This document shows positions 1 to 5,424 of a stretch of 5,424 nt of DNA, in pieces (position 1 is the first letter of the stretch; each line of letters opens with the position of its first letter). The notes under the pieces were generated by a model, which searched no databases, was not told the DNA's origin, and saw only the letters and a list, made by a program, of their open reading frames with translations. Position numbers and translations under genes: made by a program. This DNA comes from Bacteriovoracaceae bacterium (GTDB lineage Bacteria; Bdellovibrionota; Bacteriovoracia; Bacteriovoracales; Bacteriovoracaceae). Location of the stretch: the NCBI GenBank assembly GCA_023151145.1, contig JAKLJM010000173.1:1-5424 (forward strand), written 5' to 3'.

Positions 1-1
1 C

Positions 2-814
2 GTTCAAACGAATATTTATGACATGTTTACTCCTAATTTGAATGAATTAAAAAAGGTACTTTCTTCTAGAACAAAAGCAGTGATCATCAATAGCCCCAAT
101 AACCCAGCTGGAATTCATTATTCTGACGAATGGATGAGTGCTTTTGCTGATCTCATGGAAGAATTTCCAGATATCGCCATTATCTCTGATGAAATCTATT
201 TTGATGTATATTATTATGATCCAAAGCCAACATATTTTTATCAAAAAAAACCAGAACTTTTAAAACGCACCATTATCGTAGATGGTATTTCAAAAGCGTT
301 TGCCAGTACTGGGTTAAGAATTGGTTATTGTGTCGCTCCCATTCAAATTGCAAAAGCGATGGAAAATTTGCAAGGTCAATTGACCTCATCAGCAAGTTCA
401 TTGGTACAACGTGCGATGTTGGCTTACGACTTTGATAACGCTCAAGATTTTTTAACTCCAGTAAAAAATCATCTTCGCGATAACGCTATTGTGATTAGGG
501 AAAAATTAAAAGAACATAATTTGATGAAGTGTTGGTATCAACCAACTTCTGCTTTTTATTTCATGATCGATTTCACTCAAGCACCCATTTTCAAAAAGTA
601 CGATGTTGGAGACAAAGAGTCTCGCCAGGCAATAGGTGACTATTCTGTTCAGATATGCGAAGACATTCTCAATGATACGGGGGTGGTGATCGTACCTGGA
701 ACTGATTTTGGCCTTCCGAATTCGGCCCGTTTAAGTTTAGTGCTTCATAAGGAAGCGTTTTTAGAGGCCATGGGAAAACTCATGCGCTATTTAGTAAAAG
801 GGCTAGAATCGTAA
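2..814 (+). CDS. PLP-dependent class I/II aminotransferase (5' partial)
   Basis: This enzyme would transfer an amino group between an amino acid and a 2-oxo acid using pyridoxal phosphate in the cytoplasm. The frame is open to the left edge (codons from base 2 read VQTNIYD before the first Met at 23), and no Shine-Dalgarno precedes that Met, so the real start lies outside the window. Counting from the Met at 23, the fold-type I signatures are SPNNPAG (residues 24-30), DEIY (56-59; Asp56 and Tyr59 would contact the cofactor ring), Lys91 in SKAF as the Schiff-base lysine (codon 293-295), Arg99 in GLRIGY for the phosphate, and Arg236 in ARLSL as the likely substrate-carboxylate arginine. About 270 residues remain of a family length near 400, so roughly the first third is missing. 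All visible catalytic residues are intact. It resembles the aspartate aminotransferase-like branch, but the substrate cannot be told from this fragment. A possible terminator follows. Confidence 0.93.
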   Translation, partial: VQTNIYDMFTPNLNELKKVLSSRTKAVIINSPNNPAGIHYSDEWMSAFADLMEEFPDIAIISDEIYFDVYYYDPKPTYFYQKKPELLKRTIIVDGISKAFASTGLRIGYCVAPIQIAKAMENLQGQLTSSASSLVQRAMLAYDFDNAQDFLTPVKNHLRDNAIVIREKLKEHNLMKCWYQPTSAFYFMIDFTQAPIFKKYDVGDKESRQAIGDYSVQICEDILNDTGVVIVPGTDFGLPNSARLSLVLHKEAFLEAMGKLMRYLVKGLES

Positions 815-855
815 ATTCACAGTAGTGTTCTTACTCTATTCTTTAGTTACTAGGG

Positions 856-891
856 GATTTTTGCCCGCACAGGGAAAATCGCAAGTTTTTT
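856..891 (+). terminator. Possible intrinsic terminator after the aminotransferase gene
   Basis: GATTTT (856-861) pairs with AAAATC (875-880), and CCC (864-866) pairs with GGG (872-874). The stem has a 2-base bulge (TG, 862-863) and a 5-base loop (867-871). Six T residues follow at 886-891, after a 5-base gap. The long bulged stem and displaced T-run make this weaker than a textbook terminator, but it lies 42 bases after the aminotransferase stop, where one would be expected. Confidence 0.4.
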
Positions 892-899
892 GTCATAAT
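891..899 (+). promoter_or_regulatory. Possible extended -10 promoter for the lipoprotein gene
   Basis: TGTCATAAT (891-899) matches the sigma-70 extended -10 pattern TGnTATAAT at all but one position of the hexamer. No convincing -35 box lies 16-18 bases upstream, which is tolerated by extended -10 promoters. Transcription would begin near 906, giving a leader of about 20 bases that still includes the Shine-Dalgarno at 920-925. The element overlaps the end of the candidate terminator T-run. It is inferred from pattern alone. Confidence 0.33.
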
Positions 900-919
900 A
901 AGAAGAAGACTTTCGCTCT

Positions 920-925
920 AGGTGA
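920..925 (+). promoter_or_regulatory. Shine-Dalgarno site of the lipoprotein gene
   Basis: AGGTGA lies 3 bases before the ATG at 929. The spacing is short, but the site, the start codon and the immediately following signal peptide agree on this start. Confidence 0.6.
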
Positions 926-928
926 GCT

Positions 929-1969
929 ATGAAAAAATTTTTCTTATTATTGATTTTAGTGGGAACATTGGGCTGTGGAAAAACTCCGGAACAAAAAGCG
1001 ACGGATACAATTTCACGGGCAAATTTTCTATTAACCACTCGGCAATGCCAAGAGGCCATTAATATTTTGGAAGCATTAGGACGTCAAACTTCTAATCCAA
1101 ATTATATTGTTACACTCGCATCGGCCTATGCCTGTAAAGCAGGTTATTCAAGCACGACCTTCTTTGCTCAAGACATTTCGAAAATCACTTCTGATAATTC
1201 TACGTTTGGTGGAACGGCTGCGATGACAACAAGTGATGATGCCGTTACTCCAAGTTTTTATACAGATACCAAAGTGACATCGTTGTTAACGGCCATCAAT
1301 ATTTTACTTTATGCTGGTGGTGCAATTGATAGCGCTGAAGAACCTACTTATGCAAAAAGATTAGAAATTTATGGAAATGATGGTGGAGATATAAATTCTT
1401 TTGCCATGTATTTAATCTTGGCCCATCTTGGAAAATTTTATCATTACTTTGGTGATGCTTCAGTTAATTTGGCCGACGTCGCTAATCCTGCGACCAAAGC
1501 AGGTGGGGCTTTAGCTGGAACGTGCATGACTTCTTACACTAATGCGGAAGCCATTTTAGCAGCAGCGGATGTGGATACTTATTTATCAGCAGCGAATACT
1601 GGTTCATGTGATTCTGTATCAGGAAGTGTTATTCGTGCAGAAATAAATGATAGTGCAACTAATCGCCGTGCCTTGTTATGCCAAGCCATAGTGGGATTTA
1701 ATAATTTATTTGAATTACTCCCATTAGTTTTGGCAGATGCCGCGGGAACAGATCTCTCTACAATTTCTGGTGTAACTGCCAGTATTACAGCTGTTAAAAC
1801 TGCACTGACAACTGATTTCACCAATGGCGGGGCAGGGGCAGCAGATCAAGCAGCTTTAGCTGCAACGATAGTCGTACAAAGCCAAGAAACTTGTGAAACA
1901 AGTACAACTATTAATTTACGAAGTTTAGAAGCATATTTTCTTTTACTAGTGGAGAGTACATTTAAGTGA
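929..1969 (+). CDS. Secreted lipoprotein with TPR-like N-terminal region
   Basis: The 346-residue product begins with a lipoprotein signal peptide: Lys2-Lys3, a hydrophobic core (residues 4-12) and a lipobox TLGC with Cys16 as the expected lipidated residue. It should therefore be anchored in the cell envelope, most likely the outer membrane, because residue +2 is Gly rather than the Asp inner-membrane retention signal. Residues about 27-72 (ANFLLTTRQCQEAINILEAL, then NPNYIVTLASAYACKAGY) look like a helix-turn-helix TPR-type repeat, a protein-contact module. The rest is rich in Ala, Thr and Ser, largely helical in character, and shows no motif I recognise. Six further cysteines (40, 69, 199, 227, 251, 322) could form disulfides outside the cytoplasm. 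The next gene overlaps this stop codon by 4 bases, so the two are probably co-translated. The start is supported by AGGTGA at 920-925 and by the signal peptide. Lipoprotein nature is well supported; the function is unknown. Confidence 0.85.
   Translation: MKKFFLLLILVGTLGCGKTPEQKATDTISRANFLLTTRQCQEAINILEALGRQTSNPNYIVTLASAYACKAGYSSTTFFAQDISKITSDNSTFGGTAAMTTSDDAVTPSFYTDTKVTSLLTAINILLYAGGAIDSAEEPTYAKRLEIYGNDGGDINSFAMYLILAHLGKFYHYFGDASVNLADVANPATKAGGALAGTCMTSYTNAEAILAAADVDTYLSAANTGSCDSVSGSVIRAEINDSATNRRALLCQAIVGFNNLFELLPLVLADAAGTDLSTISGVTASITAVKTALTTDFTNGGAGAADQAALAATIVVQSQETCETSTTINLRSLEAYFLLLVESTFK
1951..1956 (+). promoter_or_regulatory. Shine-Dalgarno site deciding the GTG start at 1966
   Basis: GGAGAG lies inside the last codons of the lipoprotein gene, 9 bases before the GTG at 1966. 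It supports this GTG as the start of the barrel protein, because it is directly followed by a complete signal peptide. No in-frame ATG follows that would keep the signal peptide. Confidence 0.65.
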
Positions 1970-3120
1970 AATCCATTTGTAAAATCAGTCTTATTCTCGT
2001 TTTAAACTTGTTACCAATTCAACTTTGGGCAACAGAGTTTAACTATTTGGCCCGAAGTCCAAGAGGTCTACTTTTAGGTGATGCATTCACTGCGATTGCC
2101 GATGATGAATACACACTTTTTTACAATCCAGCAGCGATGGGAAGACATACCGGAGTTTCACTTTATCCATTAAATCCCGTACTCGGTGTGACCAATGTTT
2201 TAGAAGAAATGGATAGATTTGAAAATTTTCCATCAAATGACGAAGCAGCTATCGCCGATAGAATTCTAGGACTACCGATTTATACCAGAGCGGGAATTTA
2301 TCCTGGCTTAAAGATGGCCAAATTTGGATTCACTCTTTTTGCTGATAATAAAATGTCGTTACTTCTGACTAATGCCGTTCATCCACAACTCTCTATTAAT
2401 TATCGTTATGATCGTGGTTTTGCCATGGGAGGAGCGTTTAATCTTGGTAGTGGGGCCAACTTTAAGGCCGGTAAAAAAAATGAGAAAGGTACTTTTACCG
2501 CAGGAAGAAGACTTTCAATCGGTGGTTCAATCAAACATGTTCGCCGTGAAGCTTTAGATGGGACATTTAGCTTAATGGGGACAACTCTTTTAAGTCGTAT
2601 CAGTCAGGGAGTCAGTTCAGCAGCGGAACTTAAAGAAGCATTTGGCTTTAATGAAGGAAAAGGCTGGGGAGTGGATCTCGGAGTTGAGTATTCACAAGGT
2701 TCAGGGAGTTCATTGTTTACTGCAGGTCTCGTCGCCAACGATATTGGTGATATTCATTTCAGAAAGATTAGCGGTGAAGGTAAAGTTCCAAAACAATACA
2801 TGAATGTGGCCGCTGGTATGTCATTTAAGCAAGATTTTAAAATATTTGACTACACTCTAAGTTCTGATTTACATCCCCTTAACGAAGAAATGGATTTAAT
2901 GCAAAGGGTTCATCTAGGAGCAGAGGTGGGAATTCCCTTCGTCACTTTGCACTCTGGATGGAATGCGGGCTACTTGTCTTACGGTGCAACGGTTAAGCTT
3001 TGGCCGATTAAATTGACCGCTGGATTTTACGGCGTAGAAGTCGGAACAAAATTTAAAGAAGAAGAAGCTAAAAGAATTATTATCTATTTATCCCTTTTCG
3101 ACTTTTCAATCAATCTTTGA
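1966..3120 (+). CDS. Outer-membrane beta-barrel protein, PorV/FadL-like
   Basis: The 384-residue product starts with GTG and has a Sec signal peptide: Lys2 and Lys6, a hydrophobic core at residues 7-18, and probable signal peptidase I cleavage after Leu-Trp-Ala (residue 22). The mature N-terminus carries the hallmark of PorV/UPF0164/TraF-like and FadL-related barrels, GLLLGDAFTAIADD (34-47) followed by FYNPAAMG (52-59). The rest alternates polar and hydrophobic residues as membrane strands do, for example 119-134, 141-160, 182-190, 234-260 and 315-360. The late segment around GWNAGYLSYGATVKL (331-345) is also typical of the family. It should sit in the outer membrane as a channel or an assembly/secretion partner, but the substrate is unknown. 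The C-terminal residue is Leu rather than the usual Phe. Its start overlaps the lipoprotein stop as GTGA, implying translational coupling and possibly a physical partnership. The barrel assignment is firm; the exact subfamily is less certain. Confidence 0.85.
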   Translation: MKSICKISLILVLNLLPIQLWATEFNYLARSPRGLLLGDAFTAIADDEYTLFYNPAAMGRHTGVSLYPLNPVLGVTNVLEEMDRFENFPSNDEAAIADRILGLPIYTRAGIYPGLKMAKFGFTLFADNKMSLLLTNAVHPQLSINYRYDRGFAMGGAFNLGSGANFKAGKKNEKGTFTAGRRLSIGGSIKHVRREALDGTFSLMGTTLLSRISQGVSSAAELKEAFGFNEGKGWGVDLGVEYSQGSGSSLFTAGLVANDIGDIHFRKISGEGKVPKQYMNVAAGMSFKQDFKIFDYTLSSDLHPLNEEMDLMQRVHLGAEVGIPFVTLHSGWNAGYLSYGATVKLWPIKLTAGFYGVEVGTKFKEEEAKRIIIYLSLFDFSINL

Positions 3121-3147
3121 TTCCTCTAAACTTTAGGTAACACTAGA

Positions 3148-3174
3148 TGACTAAGAAATGGACTTTTTTAGTCA
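3148..3174 (+). promoter_or_regulatory. 11-bp hairpin in the leader of the PhoH gene
   Basis: TGACTAAGAAA (3148-3158) pairs with TTTTTTAGTCA (3164-3174) over 11 positions with one G-T wobble, around a 5-base loop TGGAC. It ends 8 bases before the GGAGGT Shine-Dalgarno. The T-run lies inside the stem rather than after it, so it does not look like a terminator of the upstream gene. It may be an mRNA structure affecting stability or translation of phoH, or an operator-like inverted repeat. Function is inferred only. Confidence 0.45.
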
Positions 3175-3182
3175 GTTATCAC

Positions 3183-3188
3183 GGAGGT
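3183..3188 (+). promoter_or_regulatory. Strong Shine-Dalgarno site deciding the TTG start at 3193
   Basis: GGAGGT lies 4 bases before the TTG at 3193. The next in-frame Met is residue 18, which would remove the first catalytic Asp of the PIN domain, so the TTG is the credible start. Confidence 0.8.
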
Positions 3189-3192
3189 TGTA

Positions 3193-4506
3193 TTGAAAAA
3201 GAAGACTTTTGTTCTTGATACCAACGTACTGCTTTTTGATCCAATGGCGATTAGAAAGTTTGGCAAAAATACGGTCTTCATCCCTCTGATCGTCATTGAG
3301 GAAATTGATCGATTTAAAAAAGATCAAAATGAGAATGGAAGAAACGCTAGAAATTTTTCTCGCATCGTAGATGATTTAAGAAGCTTAGGTTCATTGGCCG
3401 ATGGAATTATCATGGATCACGGTGGAGAAATTATAATTTCTGTCGATCGAATGATTAAAGCAAAAAATCTTCCCATCGATCTATCGAGAAATGATAACTT
3501 GATTCTTTCTTCAGCTCTTAGTCTTAAAGAAGATGGCCATGATGTTACACTCATTACCAAAGATATTAACTTAAGAGTTAAGGCCGATATCGTTGGTGTA
3601 CCAGCTGAAGACTATGGTCAAGTAGATGTAACATTAGAAGAGTTATATTCAGGTCAGCGAGTTTTTGAAATTCCTTCTGAGAGAATGAAAGAATACGAAC
3701 AAAATAGATTTATTCAATTATCAGATGAAGAAAAATCAGGATTGTTTGCTAATGAGTATTTCATTTTACAAGAAGAGCACAATCCAAGAAAAAGATTATT
3801 AGGTCGCTACCATGCTGGAAAGGGCGGGATTATTCCTCTTATTTCTATCCGTGAAGGAATTTGGGGCATTCATCCTAAGAATATGGAACAACAATTTGCT
3901 CTTGATGCCTTATTAAATGATGAGATCAAGTTAGTCACGCTTGTCGGTAAAGCAGGAACAGGGAAAACTCTCTTGGCAATCGCGGCAGGACTAGAGAAAA
4001 CCATTGGACAAGGAAAATTTTCTCGTCTGTTAGTTTCTCGTCCAATTCAACCGATGGGACGTGATTTAGGATTTTTACCAGGGGATGTTAATGAAAAGTT
4101 AGCACCTTGGATGCAGCCAATTTTTGATAATATGGACTTTTTATTTGGTCAAAATAGAGCACATTCATCTACATCATACGATGAATTGATTAATGAAGGG
4201 TTGCTCCATATTGAACCACTCACTTATATTCGTGGGCGTTCTATTCCTGGGCAATATTTAATTGTGGATGAAGCTCAGAACTTGTCTCCCCATGAAGTAA
4301 AGACTATTATCACCAGAGCTGGAGAAGGAACGAAAATCGTATTGACGGGAGACTGTCAGCAGATTGATAGCCCTTATCTCGATGAAACTAATAATGGTTT
4401 AGCTTATTGTGTGGATAGATTGAAAACAGAAGATATTATTGGACACACCACTTTAAAAATAGGTGAACGTTCACAACTATCAGAAGTAGCTTCAAAACTT
4501 TTATAA
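3193..4506 (+). CDS. phoH2: PhoH family ATPase with N-terminal PIN domain
   Basis: This 437-residue cytoplasmic protein has the PIN-PhoH (PhoH2/YlaK) architecture, a family with described RNA helicase and ribonuclease activity. The PIN domain covers residues about 4-150 and shows the expected acidic residues: Asp9 in VLDTN, Glu36/Glu37 in VIEEID, Asp101 in RNDNLIL and Asp124 in TKDINL. A linker (about 155-225) leads to the PhoH ATPase. There, Walker A is GKAGTGKT (252-259), the RPIQPMGRDLGFLPG segment (283-297) is characteristic of PhoH, Walker B is LIVDEAQN (356-363), and LTGDCQQID (384-392) is the following motif. All look intact, so it is probably an active enzyme. Length is normal for the family. 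The start codon is TTG, supported by GGAGGT at 3183-3188. A PilZ gene begins 4 bases after its stop. The symbol rests on domain architecture; the physiological role in this organism is unknown. Confidence 0.95.
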   Translation: MKKKTFVLDTNVLLFDPMAIRKFGKNTVFIPLIVIEEIDRFKKDQNENGRNARNFSRIVDDLRSLGSLADGIIMDHGGEIIISVDRMIKAKNLPIDLSRNDNLILSSALSLKEDGHDVTLITKDINLRVKADIVGVPAEDYGQVDVTLEELYSGQRVFEIPSERMKEYEQNRFIQLSDEEKSGLFANEYFILQEEHNPRKRLLGRYHAGKGGIIPLISIREGIWGIHPKNMEQQFALDALLNDEIKLVTLVGKAGTGKTLLAIAAGLEKTIGQGKFSRLLVSRPIQPMGRDLGFLPGDVNEKLAPWMQPIFDNMDFLFGQNRAHSSTSYDELINEGLLHIEPLTYIRGRSIPGQYLIVDEAQNLSPHEVKTIITRAGEGTKIVLTGDCQQIDSPYLDETNNGLAYCVDRLKTEDIIGHTTLKIGERSQLSEVASKLL

Positions 4507-4510
4507 AATT

Positions 4511-5080
4511 ATGGTCGATTCTAAGTTTCAAAGAAAACATTTGCGAGCGCCTCTTAAATCAGAGGCGCTTTATATTGATGAGGATAGTGTTTTTAAAGCA
4601 CGCACTCTCAATATTTCCGAAGGGGGAATCCTGCTTTCTGAGCTCCCGCATGTACCAGAGATCAATGCACTTCCCTTAATGATTGCTTTGATTCAATATC
4701 CAAAATTTTCTAATGTTTCACCTGAAAAAATTAAAAATTTAAATCCAATAGAATTTCCACGTACAGTTCTGAAAATGAAGGCACGAATGGTGCGAACATT
4801 TGAAGGAAAATCGACGGTTGAAAAATTATTTCTCACACATATTGGTTGTGAGTTTTATCCGTTAGAAGAAGAAACGAAAACTCAGATCGTGGAGTACGTT
4901 AGTACGTTTGCTAAGAATACAATATTTCTCTTAAGTTTATTTGAATCTAATCATCATAAAAAAGAACAGATTGAATTACTTCGAAAAGTGGCAGAGCTTT
5001 TAGGATATGATGCTCAGATGGCCATCCCATTATTGCGGCAGAAAGTTTTGCACGACTATCAAAGTTTAGAAAGTTTATAA
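4511..5080 (+). CDS. PilZ-domain protein, likely c-di-GMP receptor
   Basis: The 189-residue protein carries a PilZ domain at about residues 6-135. It has both c-di-GMP-binding motifs: the RxxxR box as RKHLR (Arg8, Arg12) and the [D/N]xSxxG box as NISEGG (Asn34, Ser36, Gly38, Gly39). IGCEF (111-115) matches a strand usually seen near the end of the domain. Residues about 136-189 form a charged, probably helical tail with no motif I recognise. No signal peptide or membrane segment is evident, so it should be cytoplasmic and act by binding a partner when c-di-GMP is bound. It starts 4 bases after the phoH stop and has no Shine-Dalgarno in the preceding 20 bases, so translation probably depends on ribosomes finishing phoH. 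The ATG at 4511 is needed to keep the RxxxR box, because the next Met is residue 57. A GC-rich hairpin lies at 4546-4569 within the gene. The output target is unknown. Confidence 0.9.
   Translation: MVDSKFQRKHLRAPLKSEALYIDEDSVFKARTLNISEGGILLSELPHVPEINALPLMIALIQYPKFSNVSPEKIKNLNPIEFPRTVLKMKARMVRTFEGKSTVEKLFLTHIGCEFYPLEEETKTQIVEYVSTFAKNTIFLLSLFESNHHKKEQIELLRKVAELLGYDAQMAIPLLRQKVLHDYQSLESL
4546..4569 (+). repeat. Perfect 9-bp inverted repeat inside the start of the PilZ gene
   Basis: AGCGCCTCT (4546-4554) and AGAGGCGCT (4561-4569) are exact reverse complements around a 6-base loop, with a further G-T wobble pair outside (4545/4570). TTTATATT follows at 4569-4576. The stem is notably GC-rich in AT-rich coding DNA and lies about 35 bases after the PilZ start codon. 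It resembles a weak intrinsic terminator or attenuator, but it lies within coding sequence and may be a chance effect of codons 12-20. Confidence 0.5.
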
Positions 5081-5085
5081 AAAAA

Positions 5086-5110
5086 GCCCCGATTTCTCGG
5101 GGCATTTTTT
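5086..5110. terminator. Bidirectional intrinsic terminator between convergent genes
   Basis: GCCCCGA (5086-5092) and TCGGGGC (5097-5103) form a perfect 7-bp GC-rich stem with a TTTC loop. On the + strand six T residues follow (5105-5110). On the - strand the A-run at 5079-5085 supplies seven T residues. It begins 5 bases after the pilZ stop and lies 5 bases beyond the stop of the - strand gene, so it should end transcription from both sides. Confidence 0.93.
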
Positions 5111-5115
5111 GTTCA

Positions 5116-5424
5116 TTATTTAAAGAAACATTTTTTCGCTTTTAAAGCTTTTAACTGATCATTAAGAACTGGATCATTGCCTGCTTTTTTCTGTAGATAA
5201 GAATAGAAAGCATCTTTTTTAGATGGAGATGATTTACCTTCTTTTGCTACTTGTTTTAACATATCAATCCAACCATCCATAACTTCTGGAGACATGTCGT
5301 CTGCTAAAAGCTTCCATAGTTTATGTGGATTTTTTGGATCAATTAAGTTTACTTGACCATTTGGAGTTTTAGAAACTTCCATAACAGCTTTTACTAATTC
5401 TTTTTGTTTGGCATTTCCATTTTC
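5116..5424 (-). CDS. Hypothetical protein, C-terminal part (5' partial)
   Basis: The frame is open from the right edge to a TAA at 5116-5118, giving at least 103 residues. An in-frame Met (codon 5380-5382) would give 88 residues, but the bases before it (GAATTAGTAAAAGCTGTT on the coding strand) contain no Shine-Dalgarno. The frame upstream continues as ENGNAKQKELVKAV, in the same lysine-rich style, so the start is probably outside the window. The visible part is charged and lysine-rich, probably mostly helical, with DPKNPHKLWKLL and a C-terminal KAKKCFFK tail containing the only cysteine seen. I recognise no family, signal peptide or membrane segment in it. A strong terminator directly follows the stop, which supports it being a real transcribed gene convergent with pilZ. 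Confidence 0.7.
   Translation of the reverse strand, partial: ENGNAKQKELVKAVMEVSKTPNGQVNLIDPKNPHKLWKLLADDMSPEVMDGWIDMLKQVAKEGKSSPSKKDAFYSYLQKKAGNDPVLNDQLKALKAKKCFFK

Noticed and set aside
23..25. ATG at 23 as the aminotransferase start
   Set aside because: The frame is open upstream to the window edge, no Shine-Dalgarno precedes it, and the N-terminal third of the fold would be missing.
47..244. Open frame of 65 codons on the - strand
   Set aside because: It is antisense to the conserved aminotransferase NPAG and DEIY region, and its translation has no recognisable features.
373..386. Perfect 14-base palindrome AGGTCAATTGACCT, resembling an operator
   Set aside because: It lies in the middle of the conserved aminotransferase coding region. 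With uniform base use, about 0.3 palindromes of this length are expected by chance in a window this size, and no promoter is nearby.
850..1059. Open frame of 69 codons on the - strand over the lipoprotein start
   Set aside because: It overlaps the lipoprotein signal peptide and the upstream regulatory spacer, and its product has no family resemblance.
1579..1824. Open frame of 81 codons on the - strand
   Set aside because: It is a shadow of the Ala/Thr-rich lipoprotein coding region, with no independent ribosome site or promoter evident.
1850..1863. Inverted repeat GCAGCT-TT-AGCTGC
   Set aside because: It has a 2-base loop, too tight for a hairpin, and is explained by Ala/Leu codons in the Ala-rich part of the lipoprotein.
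2372..2557. Open frame of 61 codons on the + strand, out of frame inside the barrel gene
   Set aside because: It lies wholly within the barrel protein gene, whose frame has clear family motifs and membrane-strand patterning.
3117..3143. TTGATT and TAACAC as a possible promoter for phoH
   Set aside because: The spacing is only 15 bases and the -10 match is poor (3 of 6), so this is not enough to call a promoter. phoH may be read from upstream.

Overview
The window is AT-rich, compact bacterial DNA with ordinary chromosomal gene organisation. It holds a Gram-negative envelope lipoprotein, an outer-membrane beta-barrel protein of the PorV/FadL-like type, a PIN-PhoH ATPase and a c-di-GMP-binding PilZ protein. 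That mix and the low GC content would suit a Bdellovibrionota/Bacteriovorax-like deltaproteobacterial lineage. This placement is a guess from gene style, because no marker gene is present. I see no tRNA, rRNA, CRISPR array, insertion sequence, attachment site or replication origin.

Layout: (1) 2-814, + strand, the C-terminal two thirds of a PLP-dependent class I/II aminotransferase whose start lies left of the window. (2) 815-928, a spacer with a possible terminator hairpin (856-891), a possible extended -10 promoter (891-899) and a Shine-Dalgarno site. (3) 929-3120, a two-gene unit: a secreted lipoprotein and an outer-membrane barrel protein that starts with GTG and overlaps the lipoprotein stop codon by 4 bases. 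(4) 3121-3192, a 72-base spacer with an 11-bp hairpin just ahead of a strong Shine-Dalgarno site. (5) 3193-5080, a PIN-PhoH protein starting with TTG, followed after 4 bases by a PilZ-domain protein with no Shine-Dalgarno of its own. (6) 5086-5110, a strong bidirectional intrinsic terminator. (7) 5116-5424, - strand, the C-terminal end of an unrecognised convergent gene that runs off the right edge.

How the genes may work together: the lipoprotein and barrel protein are probably co-translated and may act together at the outer membrane. The PhoH and PilZ genes look translationally coupled, which would put an RNA-directed ATPase/nuclease next to a c-di-GMP receptor. All four genes (929-5080) run in one direction with short gaps and could share a transcript ending at the 5086-5110 terminator. 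I found no clear evidence of a wholly new system. The points most worth following are the phoH-pilZ coupling, a GC-rich terminator-like hairpin early in pilZ, and the structured phoH leader.
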